A stretch of 64,000 nt of DNA, taken from contig JACMNQ010000015.1 in the NCBI GenBank assembly GCA_014378465.1, positions 1-64,000 on the forward strand, in the 5' to 3' direction. A model generated the notes under the pieces. That model was not told the DNA's origin and searched no databases. It was given only the letters and a program-made list of their open reading frames with translations. The position numbers and the translations under genes were made by a program. The DNA is from Oligoflexia bacterium (GTDB taxonomy: Bacteria; Bdellovibrionota; UBA1018). Of this stretch, positions 33,130 through 42,374 are shown piece after piece; within the stretch, counting starts at the first letter, position 1, and the number at the start of each line of letters is the position of its first letter.

Positions 33130-34995
33130 TCATCTGAAGAAAGAAGATTTAACGGTGGAAGTCTTCTTCGTTTTACCGCCGCCTTTTGCGCTTTTGCGCC
33201 TTTTTCTGACCGGCGTCGCGCCTTTTTTGGGAAATGCGAGGGTGATGCTCCCCTGCTCAGCTTTGACGGCCTTGCGTCCCGCCGCCGTGAGAGCGGCACG
33301 CTGGTAAGTGATGCACTTGCCGTCTTTTTCAAATGCGTCTTCCTTCAGCGTGATCATCTCCGCGCGGGCCAGGCCTCGGAGCAGGTGCTCGTATTCTTTA
33401 CGCTCAACGGGAGGATCCACGCGCTTCACTCGAGGGTTTTCAGCGAACGCTTCCGTGAAAAGTCTTCCAGTCCCCATGCCGTCCTGGGTGTCGAAATGAT
33501 TCAGAACGCTGAGGATTCTGAGAATGGACTTCTGTTCCTGCGGATTCGCTTCACGGTGAAGCTGCAGCACACTGAGCTCCGGAGCACAGACGTCACAAAG
33601 ACCACAGGTAGCGGCCGAATCCGTCTGATCTCCGAAATGATTCACCAGGTGGAGCATGCGGCAGCCGGAAGACTCGGCGTACTTCGCGATGAGAGACAGC
33701 TGTGCAAGTTTGTGGTCCCGTTGCGAAGTGTAGCTTTTGATCCAGTCGGGATTCGTGCCACGCATGAGGTCACCCTGCATGTCCGTCGTCACGGCACCAT
33801 GCACACGCATTTTCATGAGCGCCTTCTCAAAGACATCAGGTTCGATTTTGAGCCGAGCCCGAAGTGGATCCGCAACCAGGGCCGAACCCTGGGAAAGTTC
33901 AGCATAGATCCGCTTCAAAGTGACGGGTTCAGGATAATCCCGCGTGTGAAACCATTCGTGGGTGCGGCGATCCACATAAGCATGCATCAGCACTGCTCGC
34001 GAATTCTTTCCGTCGCGGCCTGCACGCCCGATCTCCTGATAGTAGCCTTCGACACTCGCGGGGAGCGCCGTATGGATCACCATTCGAACATCACTCTTGT
34101 CGATCCCCATGCCGAAGGCGATGGTGGCGACGATCATGTTGAGTTTGCCATCAAGAAAAGATGCCTGGATGGTCTCGCGCGACTCGGGCGTCAGACCAGC
34201 ATGATAAGCCGAACAGGGTCCGATCTTCTTGAGCTGAGTCGCGAGATCTTCGGCTTCCTTGCGAGTCGGAGCGTAAACGATGGCGGGCAGATGCGCCGGA
34301 TTTTTCAGAAGCTCCAGCACCGCGGGAGCCCGCTCGGAAGGATTGAGCTCCACCACTTCGATTCCGATATTGGATCTCCGGAAACCATGAATGAAACGGA
34401 GGCCTTCGCCGAGTCCGAGCTGCGTGACGATATCGTCCTGAACTTTGGCGGTCGCCGTCGCGGTCAGAGCGATGACGGGTGCGGGTCTCAGCATCGGCAG
34501 ACGTTGACCGAGCATGCGGTATTCGGGTCTGAAATCATGCCCCCACTGCGAGATGCAGTGAGCTTCATCGATCGCGATGAGCGAAGGTTTGCGCTTGGCG
34601 AGCATTTCGATGAAACCGGGGACGGCGAGACGCTCGGGTGCGATGAAGAGAAAATCCAGTCGTCCCGAAAGGTAGTCGATGCAGACCTGGCGTGAAGCCG
34701 CGCGGTCACGACCGGCGTGAATGCGTTCCGCTTTCAGGCCGAGCTTCTGAAGTCTGATGGCCTGATCTTCCATCAGAGCGATCAAAGGGCTGATCACGAG
34801 TGTCGTCCCCGGCCTGGCAAGTCCAGGCAACTGGTAACAGAGAGACTTTCCAGCTCCGGTTGGCATCACGAGCAGCAGATCTTTGCCAGAAACCGCCGCT
34901 TCGCAGACTTCTTCCTGATAGGGGCGAAAGGAATCAAACCCAAAAGTGGATTTGAGAATCGACCTTAAAATCGAGGGGGATTCCGAAGGGAGCAT
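33130..34995 (-). CDS. recQ: ATP-dependent DNA helicase RecQ
   Basis: About 621 residues from the ATG at 34995; a TTG at 35031 extends it. It is a 3'-5' DNA helicase in recombination and replication repair. SF2 motifs are present: FRPYQEEV (motif 0), VMPTGAGKSLCYQLP (I), VISPLIALMEDQ (Ia), IDEAHCISQWGHDFRPEY (II), ALTATAT (III), VATIAFGMGIDKSDVR (V) and YYQEIGRAGRDG (VI). The RQC zinc site uses SGCRML and CGLCDVC, followed by a winged helix. There is no HRDC domain; the tail is lysine/arginine-rich (VRKRRKSAKGGGKTKK). It leads a recQ/Mut7-C transcription unit. Confidence 0.97.
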   Translation of the reverse strand: MLPSESPSILRSILKSTFGFDSFRPYQEEVCEAAVSGKDLLLVMPTGAGKSLCYQLPGLARPGTTLVISPLIALMEDQAIRLQKLGLKAERIHAGRDRAASRQVCIDYLSGRLDFLFIAPERLAVPGFIEMLAKRKPSLIAIDEAHCISQWGHDFRPEYRMLGQRLPMLRPAPVIALTATATAKVQDDIVTQLGLGEGLRFIHGFRRSNIGIEVVELNPSERAPAVLELLKNPAHLPAIVYAPTRKEAEDLATQLKKIGPCSAYHAGLTPESRETIQASFLDGKLNMIVATIAFGMGIDKSDVRMVIHTALPASVEGYYQEIGRAGRDGKNSRAVLMHAYVDRRTHEWFHTRDYPEPVTLKRIYAELSQGSALVADPLRARLKIEPDVFEKALMKMRVHGAVTTDMQGDLMRGTNPDWIKSYTSQRDHKLAQLSLIAKYAESSGCRMLHLVNHFGDQTDSAATCGLCDVCAPELSVLQLHREANPQEQKSILRILSVLNHFDTQDGMGTGRLFTEAFAENPRVKRVDPPVERKEYEHLLRGLARAEMITLKEDAFEKDGKCITYQRAALTAAGRKAVKAEQGSITLAFPKKGATPVRKRRKSAKGGGKTKKTSTVKSSFFR

Positions 34996-35088
34996 GGCTC
35001 TGAAACTAGCCTTACGCCCTTGGTCATGCAAGCAGTTCGTGAACTCTTACGCATTGTGTTCAGAGATCTTTGATGAGATCAAAGAGCC

Positions 35089-35862
35089 ATGAAACTGAAG
35101 AGAGTTCTGATCACCGGTGCAAGTGAAGGAATTGGCAGGGCATTTTCCAAGCGGCTCGCCGTCGAAGGCTACACGGTGACGGCTGTGGCCAGAAATGAAG
35201 CGCGGTTGACTTCCCTGCTCTCTGAACTCAATGCACTGACGCCTGATCCAAGGGCCAGCCAGCACTCTTTTTTTGTAGCTGATCTTTCGACGGAAGTCGG
35301 ACGGACTCAGATGACCCAGCAGCTCCAGACTCAGCATTATGAACTCCTGATCAACAATGCAGGTTACGGAACCTACGCTCCGTTTCCCGGAACTGAACTC
35401 AGTCACTTTCAAAAGATGACTTCGCTCAACTGTGATGCGCTCGTCGCACTGTCTCACGCCTTTCTGAAGAACTCCGTGCGCGGTGACGCCCTGATCAATG
35501 TCGCGTCCGTGCTTTCGTTTCTGCCAATGCCTGCGAATGCGCTCTATGCCGCGACGAAGGCTTTCGTGAACTCATTTTCTGAGTCGCTCTGGTACCAGCA
35601 GAAGGAACGCGGCGTCTATGTGATGAATCTCTGCCCGGGAGCCACCCGCACGAATTTTCACACTCGCTCAGGCGGCGACGACAGCGAAGTTCCCGACTTC
35701 GTCTCACAAACCCCTGAAGAAGTCGTCGACTGCGCCTTCAAAGCACTCGTGAAACGTTCACGACCCACCGTGATTTCAGGTTGGAAGAATCGATTGATGA
35801 TCGCACTCAGTCGCGTGCTCCCGCGCAAACTCCTGGTTTCGATCATGGGCAAAGCGCGCTGA
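35089..35862 (+). CDS. Short-chain dehydrogenase/reductase
   Basis: 257 residues with the full classical SDR set. The Rossmann motif TGASEGIGRAF lies at about 9-19, followed by NNAGYG, the catalytic Ser in NVASVLSF, and Tyr/Lys in YAATKAF (Y-x3-K), with LCPGATRTNF after it. The Arg after beta-2 (VARNEARL) favours NADP(H). The substrate is unknown. Ribosome site GAGATCAAAGAG precedes the ATG. It is divergent from recQ and convergent with the BrkB-family gene, which ends 9 bp away. Confidence 0.93.
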   Translation: MKLKRVLITGASEGIGRAFSKRLAVEGYTVTAVARNEARLTSLLSELNALTPDPRASQHSFFVADLSTEVGRTQMTQQLQTQHYELLINNAGYGTYAPFPGTELSHFQKMTSLNCDALVALSHAFLKNSVRGDALINVASVLSFLPMPANALYAATKAFVNSFSESLWYQQKERGVYVMNLCPGATRTNFHTRSGGDDSEVPDFVSQTPEEVVDCAFKALVKRSRPTVISGWKNRLMIALSRVLPRKLLVSIMGKAR

Positions 35863-35871
35863 CCGCCGGCT

Positions 35872-37110
35872 TCAGATCGCCTTGTCCGGCTTCTGATCCT
35901 TGGCTTTCGATTTCGCGCGGGCGACTTTCATGCCGACTGAAGCTCCGAGTCCGATCAATACCGCGGCGACGGAACTGAAGAACGGATAGCCACCCGTATG
36001 CGGCTTCTTTCTGGCCCTGGCTGCGGTGTCGAAGCGCAAAACATTCGAATTTTCACCGACCTGTGCCGCAGTCATTCCGAGAGATGAAGTGGCCTTTCTC
36101 CAGGGAGAATTCTTTTCTCCCTCGTCGCCGGAAAAAGCATCCGAAATCGAAGCTTGGGACTTCTTTCCGGAGCCGGCTGGTCCATGCGCTGAGCTTCGAA
36201 CGCCCGCACTCTCGAGTTGTTTGGGTGTGGCCCCTGACTTTCTCGCGCCGTCCGACGGCAGGATTTTGCGGCCGAAGTGCTCGGAATAGACCCGTGTGAA
36301 CTCCGCACCGAAAAACAGGATCATGGATGAGTAGAACACCCAGGTCAGCAGGATCAGGACCGAGCCTGCGGCGCCGTAACTTGATGAAAAAGCGCTGTTG
36401 CCCAGATATGCGCCGATCGCGAATTTTCCCACCGTGAACAGAAAAGCGGTCGCCGTCGCTCCGACCCAGACGTCCTGCCACCGAATCTTCGCATCAGGAA
36501 GGTACTTGTACATCATCGCGAAGAGCGAAGAGATCACTCCAAAGGAAATGACGAAGTTCAAGGCTTTCCACATCCCTTCGCCGCCCGGCAGACGGCTGCT
36601 GAGAAATCCGCCCAAGGCCCCGAGCGCGGCAGAGAGCGCGAGGGAGACCAGGAGAAGAAATCCTACGACCAGCACCATCGCAAAAGACAAGAACCGGTCT
36701 TTTATGGCCTGCAAAAAGCTATTCCTCGGTTTGGGCTCCACATTCCAGATCATGTTGAGAGAGGTCTGAAGCTGGGTGAAGACTCCTGAAGCACCGAAAA
36801 GCAGAGCGCCGATCCCGATGACCGTGGCAACGATCCCGCTGCCTTTGCCCTGCTGACTCGCGCCCTTGATCATGTCCTCAATCGCGTGAGCCCCGGATTG
36901 CCCGACCAGGCCCTGCATGGCAGTCGTGATCTCTCCCCGCGCGGCTTCAGCTCCAAAAACCAATGCTGCGACGGCGATGGTGATGATCAGGAGAGGTGCG
37001 ATCGAAAACACCGTGTAATACGAAAGCGCCGCGGCATGAATGGGCACCTTGTCTTGAGTCCAGTAGTTGACGGAATCCTTGATCAGACTGAGAGCGGCTT
37101 TGGGTTTCAT
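35872..37110 (-). CDS. YihY/BrkB-family inner-membrane protein
   Basis: 412 residues from the ATG at 37110; a TTG at 37128 is in frame. It has the YihY/BrkB layout. The N-terminal WTQDKVPIHAAALSYYTVFS motif begins the first of six membrane helices (about 25-260), with GASGVFTQLQTSLNMIWNV and RWQDVWVGATATAFLFTVGK between helices. A polar tail of about 100 residues follows and then a seventh C-terminal hydrophobic helix (FFSSVAAVLIGLGASVGM), an addition to the basic family. Once called ribonuclease BN, the family is now considered a transporter-like membrane protein of uncertain function. Confidence 0.92.
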   Translation of the reverse strand: MKPKAALSLIKDSVNYWTQDKVPIHAAALSYYTVFSIAPLLIITIAVAALVFGAEAARGEITTAMQGLVGQSGAHAIEDMIKGASQQGKGSGIVATVIGIGALLFGASGVFTQLQTSLNMIWNVEPKPRNSFLQAIKDRFLSFAMVLVVGFLLLVSLALSAALGALGGFLSSRLPGGEGMWKALNFVISFGVISSLFAMMYKYLPDAKIRWQDVWVGATATAFLFTVGKFAIGAYLGNSAFSSSYGAAGSVLILLTWVFYSSMILFFGAEFTRVYSEHFGRKILPSDGARKSGATPKQLESAGVRSSAHGPAGSGKKSQASISDAFSGDEGEKNSPWRKATSSLGMTAAQVGENSNVLRFDTAARARKKPHTGGYPFFSSVAAVLIGLGASVGMKVARAKSKAKDQKPDKAI

Positions 37111-37275
37111 CCCTCGGACTGATCGCAAACGCTGTGCCTCGGACCTCTCAAAACAGCGTGGTCGCCCGTTGAAGTCACCGAGCCGAAGTGAAAGTCACCC
37201 AGGCCTGCAGCGGACTTCTCGTCAACGCGCGTCTTTCTTCGGTTTTCAGCGACCCCGGATGCAATAAGAAAAAAT

Positions 37276-37306
37276 GCCCTGAGCGTACACACTGTACGCT
37301 CAGGGC
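37276..37306 (-). terminator. Terminator of the processing-protease gene
   Basis: A 13-bp perfect stem (GCCCTGAGCGTAC with its complement) closes a 5-nt loop. Read on the minus strand it is followed by ATTTTTTCTT. It lies about 150 bp beyond the stop of the gene at 37455. The rest of the 37111-37454 gap holds no gene that I can support. Confidence 0.88.
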
Positions 37307-37454
37307 AGAAAAAGTTCTCTTCCCCAAAGGGCTCAGCCCGAGCAGCCCAGATCGTTCTCGGGAATCATTCAAATGAAAATGCCAGCTGCCCGGCAGGACA
37401 ACTGGCTTTCACGAAAATCTGATCTTCAGGACTTCACGATCCCGCAGAACGGGA

Positions 37455-39428
37455 TCAGGATTTCAAGGAAGCGGCCCAGTCGGCGACGATGTTCACGCCT
37501 TCATTGACGAACGGCAATTCAAGATCCTTGAACTTATGCTCACGATCCTTGCGGCTCGCCTGTTCAGCTTTCTTGCCATCCTTCTTCGCGCTCTTCTCGG
37601 CTTTCTTGCGAATGTCCGAGATCTTGATCATGTCCTTGTTCTTGGCCGAATCCTCGAGTTCCTTTTTGAGTTCTGCGAATTTCGGATCCTTCGCCACGCG
37701 GTCCTTGGACTTTGCGGCAAGCCTGGTCACGAGAGCTTCATCCACCGGATTCCAGTGCTTGGCAGGCTCTGCGGTGTTGGCATCAGGAGACAGAAAAGGC
37801 GCCACCTTCTGCGGAGCCAGCGAGTAGTCCATCGTCTTTTCGCCAACGTCTTCATTGTTGAAGATCGAAGGAACGAGGATGTCCGAGTGGACTCCCGCAT
37901 GCTGTGTGGAATTTCCACCGGGCAGAAAGAACATGCCGGTCGTGACTTTCATCCCGCCGAGATTGGCCGGAAGCCCGGACAGAGCCTGGACGGTGCCTTT
38001 TCCAAAAGTGTGATCTCCACCGACGATCAGCGCGCGTTTATAATCCTTGAGCGCGCCGGAAAGAATTTCGGAAGCGGATGCGCTCAAGCGCGTGATGAGG
38101 ACCACGAGGGGTCCATTGTACTGTACATCCTCATCCTTGTCCTCGAGCACTTCGACTTCGTTGGCGCTGTTCTTGGTTGCGACGATCCCGCCGCGTTTGA
38201 CGAAAAGTCCGGAGATCCGAACCGCATCTTCAAGAAGTCCACCGCCGTTGCGGGAGAGATCCAGCACGATGCCGTCGACTTTGTTCTTCTTGGCTTCCTC
38301 AAGCAGCTTTTTGACGTCGGCATAACCGGAGCGTCCACCCTTTTCTCCGCCGTAAAAAGAAGGCAAATCAAGCACACCGATCTTGAGCTTCTTGCCGTTC
38401 TCCTCACGAGTCTGGTAGCTGATCTTCGCAGCCTGCTCCTTGATGTCAATCTTGTCGCGGTTGATGGTGACATCAAAGGTTTCAGTCTTCTCACCCTGGC
38501 GAAGAATCGTCAGAGTGACCTTGGTCCCCTTTTTGCCTCGAATCATGCGGACGACGTCACGCAGATCCATATCCATCACGGGCACGGGCTTGGCACCGGC
38601 TTGAGAGACGGCGATGATCTTGTCTTTTGGACGAAGCAGATTGAGCTTCTCAGCCCCACCACCCGGAATCAGGTCCTCAATGACGGTGAAACCATCCTGA
38701 GTGCTGAGCGAAGCTCCGATGCCTTCGAGTGACAGCTGCATCTGGATCTGAAAGTCTTCCATCGTTTCCTGAGACATGAAACTTGAGTGAGGGTCGAGTG
38801 CCGTCGCGAAAGCTTCAGCGTAATTGACGACCATATCGCCTTCGTCCATGCGCTTCTTCAGGCTCTTGGAAAGCAGTTCATAACGGTGAATGAGCTGCTT
38901 TTTCGCATCCGGAAGTTTCATGTCGGCGATCAGATAATTGGAAATCTGAAAGTGAACCATCTTCTTGAGCAAGGCCTGACGCTCTTCGGGAGTCTTCGCG
39001 TAACCGCGCTTTTCAGGATCAACCACGAGTTGCACGGTCTCGTCGAGCTTGTAATCCTTGCCGAGAAAAGTCTTCACGAAAGCTTCATCTTCCTGCGCGC
39101 GGGCGATGAGAAGCCTGGAGGCATCAGTGAGCTCCGCGCAGTTGCCGGCCTTCATCGTGTTGAAGACCGGTGGAATATCCTTCTTCAGTTTCGCGGCATC
39201 TGACGCGAGAAACAGAGTCTTGGAGGGATCCAGGCTTTTGATGAACTGGTCCACCGTGTGACTCTTCACTTCGTCCGAAAGGGTGTGCACCGAATAATGA
39301 CTTCTCAAATACGCATCAAACAACAGGGGCAGATGCTCACACTGCAGAGTCGCAGCGAATGACGAGACGGAGCAAACCTGACTGATGAAGATCAATGGAA
39401 GAAGATATTTTGCTTTTCGGCTCAGCAT
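37455..39428 (-). CDS. C-terminal (tail-specific) processing protease, S41 family
   Basis: 657 residues from the ATG at 39428, chosen because GGGGA lies 7 nt upstream and a signal peptide (YLLPLIFISQVCSVSSFAA) then begins the protein. It is a periplasmic Prc/CtpA-type serine protease. An N-terminal helical domain (about 30-210) resembles Prc. A PDZ domain follows (about 215-310, SLEGIGASLS and RPKDKIIAV). The catalytic core has ITRLSASASEIL with the nucleophilic Ser and FGKGTVQ with the general-base Lys. A charged, lysine-rich C-terminal extension ends the protein. It cleaves proteins near their C-termini. It has its own promoter and terminator. Confidence 0.95.
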   Translation of the reverse strand: MLSRKAKYLLPLIFISQVCSVSSFAATLQCEHLPLLFDAYLRSHYSVHTLSDEVKSHTVDQFIKSLDPSKTLFLASDAAKLKKDIPPVFNTMKAGNCAELTDASRLLIARAQEDEAFVKTFLGKDYKLDETVQLVVDPEKRGYAKTPEERQALLKKMVHFQISNYLIADMKLPDAKKQLIHRYELLSKSLKKRMDEGDMVVNYAEAFATALDPHSSFMSQETMEDFQIQMQLSLEGIGASLSTQDGFTVIEDLIPGGGAEKLNLLRPKDKIIAVSQAGAKPVPVMDMDLRDVVRMIRGKKGTKVTLTILRQGEKTETFDVTINRDKIDIKEQAAKISYQTREENGKKLKIGVLDLPSFYGGEKGGRSGYADVKKLLEEAKKNKVDGIVLDLSRNGGGLLEDAVRISGLFVKRGGIVATKNSANEVEVLEDKDEDVQYNGPLVVLITRLSASASEILSGALKDYKRALIVGGDHTFGKGTVQALSGLPANLGGMKVTTGMFFLPGGNSTQHAGVHSDILVPSIFNNEDVGEKTMDYSLAPQKVAPFLSPDANTAEPAKHWNPVDEALVTRLAAKSKDRVAKDPKFAELKKELEDSAKNKDMIKISDIRKKAEKSAKKDGKKAEQASRKDREHKFKDLELPFVNEGVNIVADWAASLKS

Positions 39429-39495
39429 AGAGTGTCCCCAGCGCATGTGGTGTGAAGTGTCGCGCGACGCTTCGAGTTTTCGTGCATAAAGCACA

Positions 39496-39524
39496 ATGTT
39501 AATGCGCCCTTGTCATTTAAACAA
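39496..39524 (-). promoter_or_regulatory. Possible promoter/operator for the protease gene
   Basis: On the minus strand TTGTTT (39524-39519), a 17-nt spacer and TAACAT (39501-39496) form a plausible sigma-70 promoter. The -35 overlaps an inverted repeat CCTTGT...ACAAGG (about 39508-39526) that could be an operator. Confidence 0.35.
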
Positions 39525-39574
39525 GGTGGAGGATTATTGACGCCCGCTTAAGTTCAATTAAAGATTTTTAATCT

Positions 39575-40732
39575 TCATTGAGATTTGAATTCGGTCCAGA
39601 GCTGGTCGATCACGAGCAGCAACTGCGGGCGCTCCACCAGGTAGGAAAGCTTCGAGAAGGTCTTGGGTGCCGGGAAGATGGACAGGTTGGAAGTGAGTTT
39701 CGGATCGAGCAACTTCATCGCTTCCGCGTTGGGAGATGGGAAGAAAGTGTTCTCCGTGAAATTCCGGGCTGCCTGTTTCTCAAGAAACTTGTTCATGAAA
39801 AGGAGAGCCAGGGCAGGATCTGCCGCATTTTTCGGGATCGCAAGGTTGTCCGTCCAGAGAGTTGCCCCCTCTTCCGGGATCACATACTTGACGTCGGCGG
39901 TTTCCTTCATGACTTTCAAAGCGTCTCCGGAAAAAGTCTGGCACAGTGCGCACTCTTCATTGAGCATGACCGGCTTGGGTTCTGAAGTGAAAAGTCGGAC
40001 GTTCTGCTTGTGAGCCTTCAGATAAGTGAAGGCACTGCGCACATCCGCTTCAGTGGCCGTTGCCCACTTCTTTCCCTGAATCAGGAGCGCCACATGAAGG
40101 ACTTCTTTGGCGTCATCCAGAAGGGTGACCTGCTTGCTGAAACGCGCGTCTTCGAACAGCGTTTTCCAGGAAAGGCCTTTGGAGAGGTCCAGGCCTGGAG
40201 CGAACTTGGAGAAAAGTTTCGTCTGCACCGCCAGGCCGGAGGTTCCCCAGGAAAACGGAACGACGTGGGTCAGCCCGGGATCGTAAGTGGGGTTCTGAAA
40301 CTCCTTGCCATACTCAGTGAGAAACGTGAGCTTCGAGTGGTCCAGCGGCTGCAGCAGCCCCAGCTTGATCATGTTGCCAGACATGTAATCGGATGGACTC
40401 ACGAGATCATAACCTCTGGAGTTGGACTGAACCGTCGCCTGCACTTTGGCCAGCATCTCTTCGTTGGACGAAAAGAAGTCGAGGACGACTTTGGCGTGAT
40501 TTTCCTTTTCAAACTGCTTGATGAAGTCATCTGAAATGTAATCTGACCAGATGAAGATATGGAGCTCACGCACGGGAGCCGTCGCTGCCGTCGTCGCAGC
40601 GGTACCCGAGCCAGCACTCCCCTGCTGGGATTTTGAAGTGCAGCCTCCCAGGACCGTCACGGCCAACGCTGCCATCCCCAGCAGAGTCGCCTGCACCTGA
40701 GACTTCAGGTTCCAGGCCCTTGAAACTTTCAT
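39575..40732 (-). CDS. potD: Spermidine/putrescine ABC transporter, substrate-binding lipoprotein
   Basis: 385 residues from the ATG at 40732, where a lipoprotein signal (TLLGMAALAVTVLGGCTSK) begins properly; upstream in-frame starts would bury it. The lipobox LGGC predicts acylation of the Cys and membrane anchoring. The mature protein has the PotD/PotF fold: LHIFIWSDYISDDFIKQFEK, DLVSPSDYMSGNMIKLGLLQ, VPFSWGTSGLAV and EEGATLWTDNLAIPK. It delivers polyamines to PotBC. It is the last gene of potABCD, with its start 20 nt after the potC stop. Confidence 0.94.
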   Translation of the reverse strand: MKVSRAWNLKSQVQATLLGMAALAVTVLGGCTSKSQQGSAGSGTAATTAATAPVRELHIFIWSDYISDDFIKQFEKENHAKVVLDFFSSNEEMLAKVQATVQSNSRGYDLVSPSDYMSGNMIKLGLLQPLDHSKLTFLTEYGKEFQNPTYDPGLTHVVPFSWGTSGLAVQTKLFSKFAPGLDLSKGLSWKTLFEDARFSKQVTLLDDAKEVLHVALLIQGKKWATATEADVRSAFTYLKAHKQNVRLFTSEPKPVMLNEECALCQTFSGDALKVMKETADVKYVIPEEGATLWTDNLAIPKNAADPALALLFMNKFLEKQAARNFTENTFFPSPNAEAMKLLDPKLTSNLSIFPAPKTFSKLSYLVERPQLLLVIDQLWTEFKSQ

Positions 40733-40752
40733 GGAACCATTACGTGAAGCGC

Positions 40753-41514
40753 TTACGCCTGAGTGAGTGAAGGAAGAGCGTTTGCCGACTTGAGCTTGGA
40801 TTTGAGCCATAGTTGAGTGACTAAAACAGCTAGCAGAGAAAAGCAAAACAGAATGAGGGAAAGAGCGTAGATTTCAGGTCCGATCCGAACTTTCATCATG
40901 CTGTAGAGCTGGATGGGAAGGGTCATCTGGGAGAGCCCCTTGACGAAGAAACTGATGAAGAAATCATCCAGGGACAGGGAAAAACACGTCACCCAGGAAG
41001 CCAGCAGGCCGGGAGCGATCTGCGGAAAGATCGCATGCCGAAAGACCTGAGCCGGACTGGCGCCGAGATCATGAGCTGCATCAATGAGTCCGCGGTCCAG
41101 CGTCTCGACTCGAGCCTTCATGGCCAGCGTGGCGAAGCTGAAGCAGAAGGCGACGTGAGATGCCACCAGAGTCCCCCAACCAAAGGGGGTGCCGAGAAAG
41201 ATGTACCAGACCAGAAACGACAACCCCATGGCGATCTCGGGCAGAACCATGGGAAAGATCAGCCCGGTCTCGATCAACCAGCCCTTGAATCGCGGCATCC
41301 CGGGCAGGGCGAAAGCCGTGATCATCCCGAAAAAAGTCGCGAGAGTCGCGGCCACGAACGCGAGCCCAAAACTCTGGGTGGCGGCCGAGAGGATGTCCTC
41401 ACGGGTCATGAGCCTGGCAAACGCTTCGACGCTCGCACCTCGGTAAGCCACCCACATGAGCGGAGACCAGAGAAACGCGATGACCAGGATCGCAAAACCG
41501 GTCAGCGCCTTCAT
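40753..41514 (-). CDS. potC: Spermidine/putrescine ABC transporter permease PotC
   Basis: 253 residues, six predicted membrane helices, MetI-like permease. The EAA loop that contacts the ATPase is DAAHDLGASPAQVFRHAIFP (about 150-170). The helix AGLSFLVWY-type segments and the motif SLDDFFISFFVKG are typical of PotC. The start overlaps the potB stop (ATGA at 41511-41514). It forms the channel with PotB. Confidence 0.95.
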   Translation of the reverse strand: MKALTGFAILVIAFLWSPLMWVAYRGASVEAFARLMTREDILSAATQSFGLAFVAATLATFFGMITAFALPGMPRFKGWLIETGLIFPMVLPEIAMGLSFLVWYIFLGTPFGWGTLVASHVAFCFSFATLAMKARVETLDRGLIDAAHDLGASPAQVFRHAIFPQIAPGLLASWVTCFSLSLDDFFISFFVKGLSQMTLPIQLYSMMKVRIGPEIYALSLILFCFSLLAVLVTQLWLKSKLKSANALPSLTQA

Positions 41515-42374
41515 GTAGCCGCACCTTTGGCTTTGGCCACTCCGTTGAAGAGCGGGAGCACGATCAGAGTTCCGATCACGACGATCATGATCGTTGCAGC
41601 CCCCAGAGGCCAGTTGCGTGCCGTGAGAAATTGATTCTGCAGAAAGGAACCCAGAAGAAAGTAATTGCCGCCGCCGACGAGTTCAGGAATCAGAAACTCA
41701 CCGAGGGAAGGAACGAACACGAAGAGTGCCGCGACGGACACGCCGCTCCTGGTCAGGGGCCAGAGGATCCGGGTCAGAACCTGGACTCGCCCGGCCCCGA
41801 GATCCTTAGCGGCTTCGATCAGGGAGTAATGGATCTTTTCCATCGAGGCGAAGATCGGCAGGACTGCAAACGGCAGGTAATTGTACACCATCGCGCTCAG
41901 GATGCCTGGCGCCTTGTAGATCCAGTCAAAACCGAACGGATGCAGGCGCAGGACGTCGACAAAGGCCAGAATGCGCACCAGAAAACTCGTCCAGAACGGA
42001 ACCAGAATCAGCGTGATCACCCAGAGTCTTGCCGAAGGTTTGCAGCGGTACATGAAATAACTGAATGGATAGGCCGCCAGCAGCGTGACCACCGTGTTCG
42101 CGGCCGCGAAGAGGAGCGTCGTGAAGAGCACTTTGCCATAAAGTGGATTGAGCAAAGTCCGGTAGGCGGTCCATTCAAATGCGATCTGGGTTTCCCCCAG
42201 TTCCGTCCGGTGAGAAAAACTCATGATGAGGAGGACCGCCATGGGCGCCACGATGAAGAAGAGAAACCAGATCCCGAATGGAGCGAGAAGCAGCGCACGC
42301 TGAAATTTCTCAACACCGGCTCCGAGCGGTGCTCTCGCCTGATCGCGGAACTGCTGCCGAAGTTTACGAACCAT
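41511..42374 (-). CDS. potB: Spermidine/putrescine ABC transporter permease PotB
   Basis: 287 residues with six predicted membrane helices. The EAA loop EAAKDLGAGRVQVLTRILWP and the following FVPSLGEFLIPELVGGGNYF are PotB hallmarks. The N-terminal extension of about 30 residues before the first helix is soluble. It overlaps potA by 11 bp and potC by 4 bp, so the four genes form one tightly coupled operon. Confidence 0.95.
   Translation of the reverse strand: MVRKLRQQFRDQARAPLGAGVEKFQRALLLAPFGIWFLFFIVAPMAVLLIMSFSHRTELGETQIAFEWTAYRTLLNPLYGKVLFTTLLFAAANTVVTLLAAYPFSYFMYRCKPSARLWVITLILVPFWTSFLVRILAFVDVLRLHPFGFDWIYKAPGILSAMVYNYLPFAVLPIFASMEKIHYSLIEAAKDLGAGRVQVLTRILWPLTRSGVSVAALFVFVPSLGEFLIPELVGGGNYFLLGSFLQNQFLTARNWPLGAATIMIVVIGTLIVLPLFNGVAKAKGAAT

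Noticed and set aside
33025-34695. Very long open frame antisense to recQ
   Set aside because: It mirrors the third-position GC bias of recQ, has no domain, no ribosome site and no recognisable motif; the minus strand carries all helicase motifs.
37439-37457. GATCCCG...CGGGATC hairpin at the protease stop
   Set aside because: No T-run follows; the real terminator is the 13-bp stem at 37276.
37536-38732. Antisense frame over the processing protease
   Set aside because: The minus strand encodes PDZ and catalytic Ser/Lys motifs; the plus frame has none.
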